DNA of 45,255 nt from an uncultured Planctomycetales bacterium (GCA_937982665.1 CALJLD010000068.1:1-45255), one strand, 5' to 3'. Shown: positions 20,865-29,807, numbered from the stretch's first letter. The notes: generated from the sequence alone by a model not told the origin. A program made the numbers and translations.

Positions 20865-21094
20865 GAAAAAGCCTCTTGAGATCGCGGTGCCAAAGTTGGC
20901 TTTGATATGTTGTCAGGTGTTTGACGGGCGAATGTGCCGTTAAGTTACGCTGGTTGTTGTGCAACCGCAAATCTTTTGGCGTGGCAACCGCAGCGCGATG
21001 GAGCCTTGCAAGATTGTGGGGAATAAACCGAGGTGTGAACGGTTCTGAGCCAAGCAGAGGCGGTGATTCTGAACTTCGATGGATGGAGGCCACC

Positions 21095-22228
21095 ATGGGC
21101 ACCAATCAGTCATGCCAGCTGAGGCGAATCCTTGTGATCGTCGTCTTCGCAACAGTGGGTTTGGCAGAGGAGGCCATGGCCGCGCAAGTGTCAGGGCAAT
21201 CGCCAAACCATCAGGATGCAGCAGCGAATGATATCGCGCCCGACGAAATCGCGTCTGAGTTGGAATATGTTCTTCCGGATGCCTGTCGGGTTTGTGCGTT
21301 CGAGATACAGCCCACGTTGGAGCACCCGGATTTCGCGCGGTTGCAAGAAGACGAAGTGGCGGGGTGGCTAATCTCGATGGGACGTGTCGTACTTGTTGGC
21401 CAGCTAGAGAATGTTGAACGTGTCGCGTTCGTTGATTTGCGACCGCAAGATCAGTTCTCTGCGGCTGGCGGAAGAGACTATTGGATTATTCGGGCCAACG
21501 AATCAATCGACGACGAATCCTACTTTGCTGGGAACCTGCTGGAAGGGATCGGACTCTTGATCCCGGTCGACAGAAGGCTCAACGCCAGCCCCAAGCAGCT
21601 TCAAAACCATCGCTATTGGGTCAAAGGAAGTACGCCATCAGCCTTCGGCGTTCGCGGCGTGCACTTCGTTGACGAGCGGACGGCGATCGTCGCGGAACTT
21701 GATCTCCTATTGGAATTGATCCCCCAGTTTCATCGCGACAAAGCGCCGACGGAGAATACCTTGGCTGCGCGGCTAAGCAGCGCAGATTTGCATGGAACGT
21801 ATACGGATGTCGTCGCCTGCGACTTAGCGAGGGACTACATCAACAGGCTTCAATTCGCTCACTTGCCACAGGGTGTGCGCCGGCTGGTGGAGTTAGCGGC
21901 AGGCGCGCAAACACTCCATTGGCAATTTAATATCAACGCTGATGAAAGCACGCCCTTTGCATCCGCCCTCTGCGAATTTGCTAATGAAGCCGATGCGGAG
22001 GAATTCGCTACGGGATTGAAAACACATCGTGAGGAGGCTGTTCGCTGGTTGCTCAAACAATACACTCGCGCCGATAGTGTGAACCCGACAGTCGATCAAT
22101 TCATCAGGAATATCATCTTGCAAGCAAGTGTGACGCAACACGGGGCAACGGTGACAATTCGCTCGACTCAAGAAAAGACTCTTAGACCGTCATTGACCGA
22201 CGCGATCACTTCTCTGAGGAAACGTTGA
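21095..22228 (+). CDS. N-terminal half of a DUF1559-type protein (split gene, part 1)
   Basis: Start at ATG 21095, with GGAGG five bases upstream; the frame is open to 20921 but the extra part looks non-coding. The 377-residue product starts with a signal peptide (LRRILVIVVFATVGLAEEAMAAQ) and continues with a domain equivalent in position to residues 30-360 of the divergent neighbour (LEYVLPDACRVCAFEIQPTL; HPDFARLQEDEVAGW; HGTYTDVVACDLARDY). It stops at 22226-22228, where the second frame begins at TTG 22225. Taken together with that frame it would have the same architecture as the 19170-20864 protein. Confidence 0.75.
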   Translation: MGTNQSCQLRRILVIVVFATVGLAEEAMAAQVSGQSPNHQDAAANDIAPDEIASELEYVLPDACRVCAFEIQPTLEHPDFARLQEDEVAGWLISMGRVVLVGQLENVERVAFVDLRPQDQFSAAGGRDYWIIRANESIDDESYFAGNLLEGIGLLIPVDRRLNASPKQLQNHRYWVKGSTPSAFGVRGVHFVDERTAIVAELDLLLELIPQFHRDKAPTENTLAARLSSADLHGTYTDVVACDLARDYINRLQFAHLPQGVRRLVELAAGAQTLHWQFNINADESTPFASALCEFANEADAEEFATGLKTHREEAVRWLLKQYTRADSVNPTVDQFIRNIILQASVTQHGATVTIRSTQEKTLRPSLTDAITSLRKR

Positions 22229-22947
22229 TTGAGTTTGCCAGACAATCCAACGTTGATGACGGCGAAACTGAGCCCGACACGATAAACGATGAACCTACCG
22301 ACTGGCAGCAGATGTTTCCTGTCACGTGGGAGAACCGCGCCAACACGCTTCGACACAACCTGCAGGCAATTGAGTCGGTTTTTGACCTCAATAAGTCTTA
22401 CTTCAATGGGAACGCGATTCCTCACGATGACCGCCAGCCGCGGTTGAGTTGGCGAGTGGCAACTTTGCCGTATGCAGAAGCGAATGACTTATATATGCGG
22501 TTTGCCACGAGTGAAACCTGGCAAAGCACAACGAACAAGCCGCTGCTGGACGAAGCGCCACTGCATGTCTCCACAATTGATGCAATTCCGGCGGGGCTTT
22601 CCAACATACTTACGCCCTATGGTCCGCAAGCAGCCTTTGGCGAAGCCGGGGATCGCGTGATGCTGGCTCCCGATCTTTTGGATGGTTTGGCGGACACGGT
22701 TTGCTTGATTGAAGTCGCCGCGGAACACGCGGTTCCCTGGACGCGGCCGGTTGATTTCAAGTTCAATGCAAACGAGGAAGCTCCGAACTGGCCGGCGTTT
22801 GGTTTGCCGGACGAGCCATTTGTGTTGGTCGGTACGCTCGACGGCAAGGTCCACCGCGTGCGTAAGGACATCGGCCATGAAGCCTGGTTGCGTTTGCTTA
22901 ACCGTGCCGATGGCGAGGAGATTGATTGGGAAGAGTTGGAGTATTGA
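22225..22947 (+). CDS. C-terminal DUF1559 module (split gene, part 2)
   Basis: A 240-residue frame starting at TTG 22225, overlapping the stop of the upstream gene by four bases (TTGA), one frame away. There is no signal peptide. It carries the DUF1559-type module: RHNLQAIESVFDLNKSYF, RLSWRVATLPYAEANDLYMRF, TWQSTTNKPLLDEAP and HAVPWTRPVDFKFNA. Without the upstream part it would stay in the cytoplasm, unlike its paralogs. It may therefore be the tail of a frameshifted single gene, or be made by stop-start coupling. The DUF1559-specific helix is less conserved than in the neighbours. Confidence 0.7.
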   Translation: MIEFARQSNVDDGETEPDTINDEPTDWQQMFPVTWENRANTLRHNLQAIESVFDLNKSYFNGNAIPHDDRQPRLSWRVATLPYAEANDLYMRFATSETWQSTTNKPLLDEAPLHVSTIDAIPAGLSNILTPYGPQAAFGEAGDRVMLAPDLLDGLADTVCLIEVAAEHAVPWTRPVDFKFNANEEAPNWPAFGLPDEPFVLVGTLDGKVHRVRKDIGHEAWLRLLNRADGEEIDWEELEY

Positions 22948-22975
22948 GCGAAGAGACGTTGTTCTGAAAACACTC

Positions 22976-23659
22976 TTAGCGACTCCGCAAAATCTCTGCC
23001 GCCAACTTCAACGCTTTCCGCTGGCAAGACGAAAGCCGGCATTCGGGCCGGCATTGTTTGGCAAGTTGATATGCGCTCTGCCAGTCGGGCGCCGCGCCCC
23101 GGATCAAGAGCAAGATCGAGGCCACGAGTGCAGTTCGCCCATGCCCGTTGGCGCAGTGGATGTACAGCAAATCGTTGACCGGGATACTTTCCAACAAGAT
23201 CAACAGCCGGGGCAAATCATCGTTGGCTGGCGCAGCCGCGTCTAATATCGGAAAGTTGGCATAGCGTAGGCTTTGTCGTTGCGGCAGCGAGGCCGAAAAC
23301 TCACATGTGAGATCCAAGATCACAGTCACATTTTCTGCAACTTCTCGAGCAAGTGGCCGACGCCCGATTATGACTTTGTCGAGCAGCTGATTGAATTGAT
23401 CTTCGCGCGAGAACTTTCGCAACAAATTCCAAATCCCGCGCAAATAAAGCAAGAATGGCAAGAGAACAATCGAGTTCGCCGTTCGGACTGTGCCATCAAT
23501 TCTCTTGCCGAAGACAGCTGGCCGGTTGATATAGTACGCCACGCCCACCAGCAAGCAGCTAGCCGATGGCCACAATGCCAACCAGGCCCAACCACCTTGT
23601 GAGATCGCCAAAGCGCACAAAACGAGAGCAAACAGTTCAAAGATGATGCCGTACAACAT
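22976..23659 (-). CDS. Membrane-anchored dual-specificity/tyrosine phosphatase-like protein
   Basis: A 227-residue protein. Two or three hydrophobic segments fill residues 1-75 (FELFALVLCALAISQGGWAW; LALWPSASCLLVGVAYYI; ANSIVLLPFLLYLRGIW). The C-terminal part is a cysteine phosphatase domain: VTVILDLTCEFSAS, LPILDAAAP-like FPILDAAAPANDD, and the P-loop YIHCANGHGRTALVASILL, which has the HCxxGxxR signature with the catalytic cysteine and arginine. Substrates could be phosphoproteins or phospholipid head groups, as in membrane phosphatases such as PGP-phosphatases. It ends the run comF - DUF502 - phosphatase, 38 bases after the DUF502 gene. Confidence 0.85.
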   Translation of the reverse strand: MLYGIIFELFALVLCALAISQGGWAWLALWPSASCLLVGVAYYINRPAVFGKRIDGTVRTANSIVLLPFLLYLRGIWNLLRKFSREDQFNQLLDKVIIGRRPLAREVAENVTVILDLTCEFSASLPQRQSLRYANFPILDAAAPANDDLPRLLILLESIPVNDLLYIHCANGHGRTALVASILLLIRGAAPDWQSAYQLAKQCRPECRLSSCQRKALKLAAEILRSR

Positions 23660-23697
23660 CGTGGCTCAAGGATCTTTCGCGCGTTGCCCCCGCAACT

Positions 23698-24714
23698 TCA
23701 ATCGCGGCCGTCGGACAATTCCTCTGGCGTGCTCTCCGTTGGCGGAGCACCGTTGGCTTTGTCTCGACCATTGCCGGCATGCCCCAGTTTCTTGGCAGCG
23801 TCTGCGGCTGCCTCTTCCGCGGCGCCCGCTTCCGCGGCTTGGGCTTCCAAAGCCTCGGCCAGTTGATGTGGCGGAACAACGACGCCGCAGCTGACCAGAT
23901 ATTGCAATGCCTGATCCACGGTCATGTTCAAATCAACAACTTCGCTCTTCAGCACGGTCACCGTGAAGCCGGTCATCGGCATAGGCGAGGTGGGGATCAA
24001 AACGGCTAACACCGGCTCGTTGGCGGCCGCGCGAATGTCCAGAATGCTTTCGCCAGTCACAAAGCCCAGCGACCAGGTTTTTTTGCGCGGATATTCAACC
24101 GCAACGACCTTGGTGTACGGCACGTCACTGGCGCGGACAAAGAAATCCGTGACCTGTTTGACGGAGGAGTAAACATTTCGCACTAAGGGGATGCGATAGA
24201 TTCCGCGCTCAAATAACGTCCACAGCAGGCCGCCCAATCCTCCGGCGAGAAGTTTGCCCAACAACCACAGGACAATGATGAACAGCGCCAAAATAATCGG
24301 AACCGTGTAATACGGCTTCAGGAATCGCAACTCGACGTAACGTCGATACAGAGCCGGTGCCGGAAGTTCCGCGGCACGGCTCTCCCCATCTTGCGCGCGA
24401 ACGATATCAAAGACTGACTGCGGAACGTAACGATTGTTGTCCGTCCGGTGATAAACGACTCCGTCGAAGGTTTCCGTCACGCCTTGTTGAGCCGGGTCTT
24501 TATCGGACTCGCGGATATCGGCCATGAGCGCGGCGATAGCGTTCCGCGCGCCGGCTTCCACGGGATCGATCACGTAGTAGTGAATTGTGGTTCCCACCCA
24601 GATGAAGCAGAGGATGGTCAAAAGCGGCGGCAGAAATACTCCCAGCCCACCCAAGACCGCTCGACGGAAGGGCTTCTGAGGCTTCGCGCTTTGCTGTTGC
24701 GGTAGCTGTGACAC
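23698..24714 (-). CDS. DUF502 family membrane protein
   Basis: A 338-residue protein from a GTG start. Two membrane segments (AVLGGLGVFLPPLLTILCFI near residue 20 and VPIILALFIIVLWLLGKLLA near residue 140) flank a periplasmic loop. Then come the conserved DUF502 patterns PLVRNVYSSVKQVTDFF, VVAVEYPRKKTWSLGFVTG and VLIPTSPMPMTGFTVTV. The C-terminal 60 residues are an Ala/Glu-rich helix (LAEALEAQAAEAGAAEEAAA), probably coiled coil, not usual in shorter family members. Function of DUF502 is not established. It lies between comF and the membrane phosphatase gene. Confidence 0.9.
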   Translation of the reverse strand: MSQLPQQQSAKPQKPFRRAVLGGLGVFLPPLLTILCFIWVGTTIHYYVIDPVEAGARNAIAALMADIRESDKDPAQQGVTETFDGVVYHRTDNNRYVPQSVFDIVRAQDGESRAAELPAPALYRRYVELRFLKPYYTVPIILALFIIVLWLLGKLLAGGLGGLLWTLFERGIYRIPLVRNVYSSVKQVTDFFVRASDVPYTKVVAVEYPRKKTWSLGFVTGESILDIRAAANEPVLAVLIPTSPMPMTGFTVTVLKSEVVDLNMTVDQALQYLVSCGVVVPPHQLAEALEAQAAEAGAAEEAAADAAKKLGHAGNGRDKANGAPPTESTPEELSDGRD

Positions 24715-24787
24715 AATTCACGCCCACTTGATCACGGCCGGCGCGGCCGGACCTATTGGGAAATTCGCCAACGATGCGCCAACCCTA

Positions 24788-25603
24788 TTATAGGCGATTT
24801 CTCGGCACGGGAATCGGGCGATCCGCGCGTGAAATCACCGCGATGTCCACCGAGGCGGCACCTGCTCGGCGTAGGCTACGTGCGGCTTCCGTGCAGGTTG
24901 CGCCAGTTGTAACGATGTCGTCGACGAGGAGAATTCGCGCATCCTTAACTTTGAAGCGGAACCGCTTTCGGAACGCCCCGCGAATGTTTTTTCTTCGGGC
25001 GGAAGCGGACAGTCCGCCCTGGGGCTCCGTGGCGATCACCCGACGCAAGGCGTGCTTGACAGGCAATCCCAATCGGGCACCAAGCTCAGCCGCCTGAGTT
25101 TCCGTGTGATTGACCCCGCGGAGCCAGCGGCGACGCCAATGCATGGGGATGGGGACAACAAGATCACATTCCAGGCTCAGCAGCTTCTCACGTCGCTTGT
25201 TGTAAAGCAGTTCAGCAAGCGCCGCGGCGAGCGGTTGGTTGCGGGCATGCTTTGCCTTCAAGATGGCTTCGCGCAGTTTGCCGTCATACATGCCGAGACA
25301 GACCATCTCTCGAAAGGGAAGTTTCCGCTTGCGGCAGCGCGAGCAGTCCTCGGCGGGAGTTTGCCCCTGCGGATAGCGCGAACCGCATTTGGGGCATAAA
25401 GGGGGAAGCGGTAAACAGAGTTGGCTTTCACAGCCATGACAAAGCCGCAAAGGCAGTACCTGGGTTTCTGGCAGGTCAACGGAACACATGGCACAGCGGC
25501 GACCGAAGACCAAATCCGCAAGCTGCAGTCCGATTGCGGACAGTCGCTTTGTCGGCTTGCGGGGTCGCTCCTCTTCCCCTTGTTTGTCTTTCGGAGCGAT
25601 CAT
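24788..25603 (-). CDS. ComF-family phosphoribosyltransferase-like protein
   Basis: A 271-residue ComF/GntX-type protein. The N-terminal part has four CxxC-type zinc-binding pairs (RRCAMCSVD; RLCHGCESQLC; PLCPKCGSRY; EDCSRCRKRK). Then follows YDGKLREAILKAKHARN and CDLVVPIPMHWRRRWLRGVN, and the PRPP-binding loop ILLVDDIVTTGATCTEAARS near residue 226. In naturally competent bacteria ComF is needed for DNA uptake; here no other competence gene is seen, so a general role is unknown. It heads a three-gene run on the minus strand (73 bases to the DUF502 gene). Confidence 0.92.
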   Translation of the reverse strand: MIAPKDKQGEEERPRKPTKRLSAIGLQLADLVFGRRCAMCSVDLPETQVLPLRLCHGCESQLCLPLPPLCPKCGSRYPQGQTPAEDCSRCRKRKLPFREMVCLGMYDGKLREAILKAKHARNQPLAAALAELLYNKRREKLLSLECDLVVPIPMHWRRRWLRGVNHTETQAAELGARLGLPVKHALRRVIATEPQGGLSASARRKNIRGAFRKRFRFKVKDARILLVDDIVTTGATCTEAARSLRRAGAASVDIAVISRADRPIPVPRNRL

Positions 25604-26206
25604 ACAGTTCCCGCGAGGAGCCAGGTGGTCAGAGGTTGTGGCAGTGCCGATTGGGCTCCGTCCCCTAGTTCATTCTCGCGACGAAACGACAGCTTTCTCC
25701 AGATGTTCATCTGCACAGTGATTGAGAGCTGCAAGCAAGTGCAAAGGCAACCGGCAGAATCTTGGCGAGAGGGCGCTGAAGAGTGAGTGAGGCCGCAGCG
25801 CCGGGCTGGGAAAAACCCTGGTCCCTTCTCCCGATGGACTTGCGCTTGATCGCGATAGCCCTTCCCAATTTCTTCTTCCAACCGCCATTTCCGTTCCGGC
25901 CAAACTGTCAGCCAGCACACTGTGGCACGGCGAATTACCGCGGATTATTCTGGTCGTGCGGTTCTGTTGGCCGGCACGAGCCTTCACACTCTCGTTCGCC
26001 GGGCCGCGGTTTTGGTAGTTCGTAGTTTGTTGTTGCGAAAAGGAAACACGTGAACATGTTTGCCGGACGATCAACGGCGATCGGCTTACGCTGAGCTACG
26101 TTTGGCAAACACTCCTGTTCATTCTCCACGCGCTTTTCCACTGCTCGCTCTTCCATCAGGGCGCTCACGTCAGGCGCTTGCCCGCTGATATTCAAGAGAT
26201 CACACC
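25604..26206. other. 600-base gene-free spacer
   Basis: This spacer separates two divergent genes and shows no convincing coding frame. It contains a perfect 7-bp stem GGCGCTG (25772-25778) / CAGCGCC (25796-25802), followed by a small GGG-AAAAA-CCC palindrome near 25808-25818. These look like the degenerate structured repeats that lie between planctomycete genes. Promoters for both flanking genes must lie here but were not resolved. Confidence 0.5.
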
Positions 26207-28804
26207 ATGCGATTGACACTGCCACGACTGATTGCGTTCCTGTTCTTGCTGGGTTCTTACGCTTCGTTCCTGCCCACGATTGCCGCGTCGCCAATCATGT
26301 CGGCAACGCAAGATAACGATCAGGACAGCGATGACGAAAACGAGGACGATGATGAGCTGACGCTGGAAAAGCTCTTCCCTGAGGAGGGGTTGTTCGGTCC
26401 CAGCGCGCGGAGCACATCTTTCTCGCATGATGGCAAGTACGCCGCGTATCTGTATCGCCCCTACAAGGAGCGCCGCCACGGCAGCGATTTGTGGATCGTG
26501 GATGTTGATTCCGGCGAGTCGCGACGGGTGACTTCTGTCAGCGTGATGGCCGGTTTTCAACAAGCGACCAAGAAGGTCCAGGAGGACCGCATCAAGAAAG
26601 CCAAGGCCGCGGACAAGAAGAAGGACGATGAGGACGCGGACAATGATGACAGCGACGATGAAGAAAGCGAAGAAGACGCCGAAGCCAAGGAGAACGGCGA
26701 CTGGGTAAGCGATAAGGACGCGGACGATGACGAAGCACCGCGCTACGCGGCCATCAGCGGCTATGTCTGGTCGCCAAACGCGGATGAGCTGATGTTTGTT
26801 TCCGGTGGCGATATCTATCGCTACGAACTTGAGGCCGACGAGATCACGCGGCTCACCAAAACCAAGGGATTTGAGCAGGCGGTTGATTACACGCCTGATG
26901 GCCAAGGCTACACCTACATCAGTGGCAATGCTTTGCTGCGCGTGAAGTTCGGCTCGCACTTTGTGGAAGAGCTTGAGCCACGTCTGCCGCCGGGCGAAGA
27001 AATGACGTCGTATCAACTGAGCGAAGATGGCAATCGCTTGGCCTTCCTCACTCAGAAAGGCGAGAGCTGGTTTGGCGTCCGTACGGTCAAAATCGTCAAC
27101 TACCGTGGGCGCTTCGCCCAGGTGACGGAAGTGCCGCGAACGGTTTCTGATGATGAACTGCCGGACTTGGAAATCACCGCCTACGTCTATCAGATCCCTG
27201 CGAGCGAGACGGATATCGGGACGTTGTATCGCGTTCACAAAGAAAAGATCGAGAACCCTCAAGACCAGTTCAGCACGCCATCCTGGTCAGCTGATTCGAG
27301 CAAAGCTGCATTTACCGTGTACGAGTACACGACCAGCCTGGTCAACGTTTACGAGGCGGACTTGCCGGAAGTCAAAGCGGATGAGGAAGACGAAGACGAG
27401 GACGAAGACGCAGACAGCGGTGACGACGGCTCCGGGGATGATGATGAGGACGAAGAGACCGCGTCGCAAAGCGAAGACGATGACGCTAAGAAGGACGACT
27501 ACGCCACGGAACGCCCGGCGAAGGTTGCTTATCGCTTTTTGCACTTTGGCGGGCCGAACACGCCGTCGATGATGCAGCCGGAATATCTGGCCGATAATCG
27601 CCGGATTGTGATGTTGACGGAACAGACCGGCTTTCGCCAGTTGCATGTGCTGGATCCCGTCTATCAATCGATGCAGCAACTCACCGGAGGCAACTTTGAA
27701 GTCTTGCCGCAGGAACTGTCCAAGGATCGCAAGTCGATCTTTGTCGTCGCCAACAAGGACAACCCCGCGCGGAACCATGTCTACAAGGTGGATCTGGAAA
27801 CGGGCGACATGGAACAACTGACCGGCGATGACGGTGTTTACTCGGCCGTTGCTGTCAGCCCGGATGGTTCCGCCGTGTTGGGGAACTATGTCACGTACGG
27901 TCGCCTCTCGGAGCTGCGTTTGGCCAAGGGTGATGAAGCTGATGACCTGACGGATTCGCATCCGGAGAAAGCGCACGAACTGACGCAAGCGGAGCCGGAG
28001 TTCTTCAGCTTTGAGAATCCGGAAGGACAAACCATTCACGGTATGCTGTTCAAGCCGGATGATTGGAATGAAGACGACGAGCGGCCGTTGCTGATCTACG
28101 TTTATGGCGGACCGCTGGGAACGCGAAAGATGGTGGACGATGGTAGCTACGCCGCGGATGCTTATTTCTTTGCCTGGTACATGGCTAAGAAGCACGGCTA
28201 CGTCACGGCGACAATCGACCCGCGTGGGCTTTCCGGCTATGGCGCATATTCAGAGAAAGCGAGCTTCGATCAGATAGGCAAGCCGCAGGTGGAGGATTTG
28301 ACCGCCGGTGCGAAGTTCTTGATCGAAAACTATGGCGTGGATAAAGACCGCGTTGGAATTCACGGCTGGTCCTTCGGCGGATTCCAGACGCAGATGTGCA
28401 TGTACACGGCGCCGGATGTATTTGCGGTAGGAATTGCCGGCGCCGGACCAACGGAGTGGGAGAACTACAACGCCTGGTACACCAGCGGAACCATCGGCCC
28501 CAGCAAGCCGGGCGAAGCCACGCTCAAGAAGTTCTCGCTATTGCCGTTGGCGAAGAACCTCAAAGGCAAGCTGTTGCTGGTCCATGGCATGGAAGACTCC
28601 AACGTGCTGTATCAGGACACAGTGCGGGTCTATCGCGAACTGCTGAAAGCCGGCAAGGAGACGCTTGTGGAACTCTTCTTGGATCCCACAGGGGGTCACG
28701 GCCTAGGTGGCGATGTCAAACGCCTCAACCGCTATCGCAAGTATGAAGAGTTTCTCATTCGTACTTTGGGTAAAGGGGGCGATGTGGACTCGGATTCGCC
28801 GTAG
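26207..28804 (+). CDS. Exported S9 (prolyl oligopeptidase/DPP-IV-like) serine peptidase with acidic inserts
   Basis: An 865-residue peptidase. Residues 1-28 are a signal peptide, so it probably acts outside the cytoplasmic membrane. Residues 60-590 form the beta-propeller (YVWSPNADELMFVSGGDIYR; YTPDGQGYTYISGN). The C-terminal alpha/beta-hydrolase domain has HGWSFGGFQ with nucleophile Ser722, HGMEDSNVLYQD with Asp797 and GGHGLGG with His831, a complete triad. Three Asp/Glu-rich low-complexity inserts lie at residues 36-50, 138-176 and 391-431, unusual for the family and placed at loops of the propeller. The gene stands alone. Substrate preference (proline or not) cannot be told. Confidence 0.95.
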   Translation: MRLTLPRLIAFLFLLGSYASFLPTIAASPIMSATQDNDQDSDDENEDDDELTLEKLFPEEGLFGPSARSTSFSHDGKYAAYLYRPYKERRHGSDLWIVDVDSGESRRVTSVSVMAGFQQATKKVQEDRIKKAKAADKKKDDEDADNDDSDDEESEEDAEAKENGDWVSDKDADDDEAPRYAAISGYVWSPNADELMFVSGGDIYRYELEADEITRLTKTKGFEQAVDYTPDGQGYTYISGNALLRVKFGSHFVEELEPRLPPGEEMTSYQLSEDGNRLAFLTQKGESWFGVRTVKIVNYRGRFAQVTEVPRTVSDDELPDLEITAYVYQIPASETDIGTLYRVHKEKIENPQDQFSTPSWSADSSKAAFTVYEYTTSLVNVYEADLPEVKADEEDEDEDEDADSGDDGSGDDDEDEETASQSEDDDAKKDDYATERPAKVAYRFLHFGGPNTPSMMQPEYLADNRRIVMLTEQTGFRQLHVLDPVYQSMQQLTGGNFEVLPQELSKDRKSIFVVANKDNPARNHVYKVDLETGDMEQLTGDDGVYSAVAVSPDGSAVLGNYVTYGRLSELRLAKGDEADDLTDSHPEKAHELTQAEPEFFSFENPEGQTIHGMLFKPDDWNEDDERPLLIYVYGGPLGTRKMVDDGSYAADAYFFAWYMAKKHGYVTATIDPRGLSGYGAYSEKASFDQIGKPQVEDLTAGAKFLIENYGVDKDRVGIHGWSFGGFQTQMCMYTAPDVFAVGIAGAGPTEWENYNAWYTSGTIGPSKPGEATLKKFSLLPLAKNLKGKLLLVHGMEDSNVLYQDTVRVYRELLKAGKETLVELFLDPTGGHGLGGDVKRLNRYRKYEEFLIRTLGKGGDVDSDSP

Positions 28805-28981
28805 CAATTATTTGGAAGCGGAAGGGCAAGGCGCTCAAGGTGTTAAGCAAACTGAGCGCTTTCGCCCCGCGCTGCTAGCAATCCGTCTTGCCGCGCCAAA
28901 GCGATTTGTTTCAGCTTATGGAATCTGCAGGGCAGGCTCTTTCCATTGGCTTGGCACGTGATAGGATGTTGCCGCTGCGCA

Positions 28982-29021
28982 AAGTCTCCTTCTCTTTCTT
29001 GCAAGAGAACTTGGGAGACTT
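28982..29021 (+). promoter_or_regulatory. RNA hairpin covering the Shine-Dalgarno site of the next gene
   Basis: AAGTCTCC (28982-28989) pairs perfectly with GGAGACTT (29014-29021). Directly inside, TTCTCTT (28990-28996) pairs with AAGAGAA (29003-29009), leaving a six-base loop and a four-base bulge. The GGGAG at 29013-29017, the likely ribosome binding site for ATG 29028, lies in the 3' arm. Folding would close the site, so the gene would be made only when the hairpin is opened or bound. Confidence 0.55.
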
Positions 29022-29027
29022 GTTCTC

Positions 29028-29807
29028 ATGCATCGGGCCTTTTGTGTCGCGTTTCTTGCTTCCGCAGCCTGGTTGAGTTTTGCCGAACGGACTCGCGCGA
29101 ACATCCTGATTGACTTCGAGAGGACACCTGACGGCGCATTTTCTTCCTACTTTGAGCAGGGAGTCACGTTCACCGCGCTGAACGGGGGTCAATTGACGTC
29201 TTCGCTTCTCGGTCCTGCCCCAAACGGCACCCGAGGGCTAATCGGCATGCCAACTCCAAATGGCGAAGCTGACACTAGTGGCGTTTTTGACACGCAGCAG
29301 AACACATTGACCATTGCGCTGCCTCCGGATCCCCCGCAACTGCCTCCATTCCCGCCAGGCGAGTTGCCCAATCCCAACTTGCCCACGCCAGACACTCCGG
29401 TTCCGCCTGGGTTCTATCCCGCTATTCGCGCCGACTTCGATTTCGTTGCAAACTTTGTTTGCGTTGATCTCGGCGATGACTGGGGCGATGACGATGCTAT
29501 CTTCCTGATGGCCTTTGGCGAGAATGGTGAATTGGTCGCGCACGTTTCTGCCTATCCAGGAGCTGATCCGGGCGATATGCGCACGCTTTGGATTCTGAAC
29601 CCTGGGATTCACTTTGTGGTCTTTGGCGCTATGACGCCATCAGAAGAAGGCAGTTCCGTCTTTGCGGACTACTTCTGTGCTCAACCACAATTGCAACCTG
29701 TTCCCGAATGGCAAGGAACAACGGCACTGTTGCTGTTGCTCGGGCTGGCCTGCGGCAGCGGCTGCGTGTGGAGGACGAAACGCACGTATGGAGTTTCACC
29801 CGCGTAA
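29028..29807 (+). CDS. Exported protein with PEP-CTERM-like sorting tail
   Basis: A 259-residue protein with a signal peptide (FCVAFLASAAWLSFAERTRA). The centre contains a proline-rich linker (PPDPPQLPPFPPGELPNPN; residues 100-124) between beta-rich parts such as ILIDFERTPDGAFSSYFEQG and the Asp-rich LGDDWGDDDAIFLMAFGENG. The C-terminus is VPEWQG, a hydrophobic helix (TTALLLLLGLACGSG) and RTKR, which resembles the PEP-CTERM signal recognised by exosortase, with VPEW in place of VPEP. Such proteins are usually exported and often glycosylated. No exosortase gene lies here. The role is unknown. Translation may be controlled by the hairpin just upstream. Confidence 0.7.
   Translation: MHRAFCVAFLASAAWLSFAERTRANILIDFERTPDGAFSSYFEQGVTFTALNGGQLTSSLLGPAPNGTRGLIGMPTPNGEADTSGVFDTQQNTLTIALPPDPPQLPPFPPGELPNPNLPTPDTPVPPGFYPAIRADFDFVANFVCVDLGDDWGDDDAIFLMAFGENGELVAHVSAYPGADPGDMRTLWILNPGIHFVVFGAMTPSEEGSSVFADYFCAQPQLQPVPEWQGTTALLLLLGLACGSGCVWRTKRTYGVSPA

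Noticed and set aside
25740..25830. Terminator for the comF or S9 gene
   Set aside because: The spacer lies between divergent genes, so no transcript ends there; the hairpins are more likely a degenerate intergenic repeat.
26192..27262. 356-codon open frame antisense to the S9 peptidase gene, with Val/Ile/Leu-rich runs
   Set aside because: The hydrophobic runs are the complement of the Asp/Glu codons of the acidic inserts.
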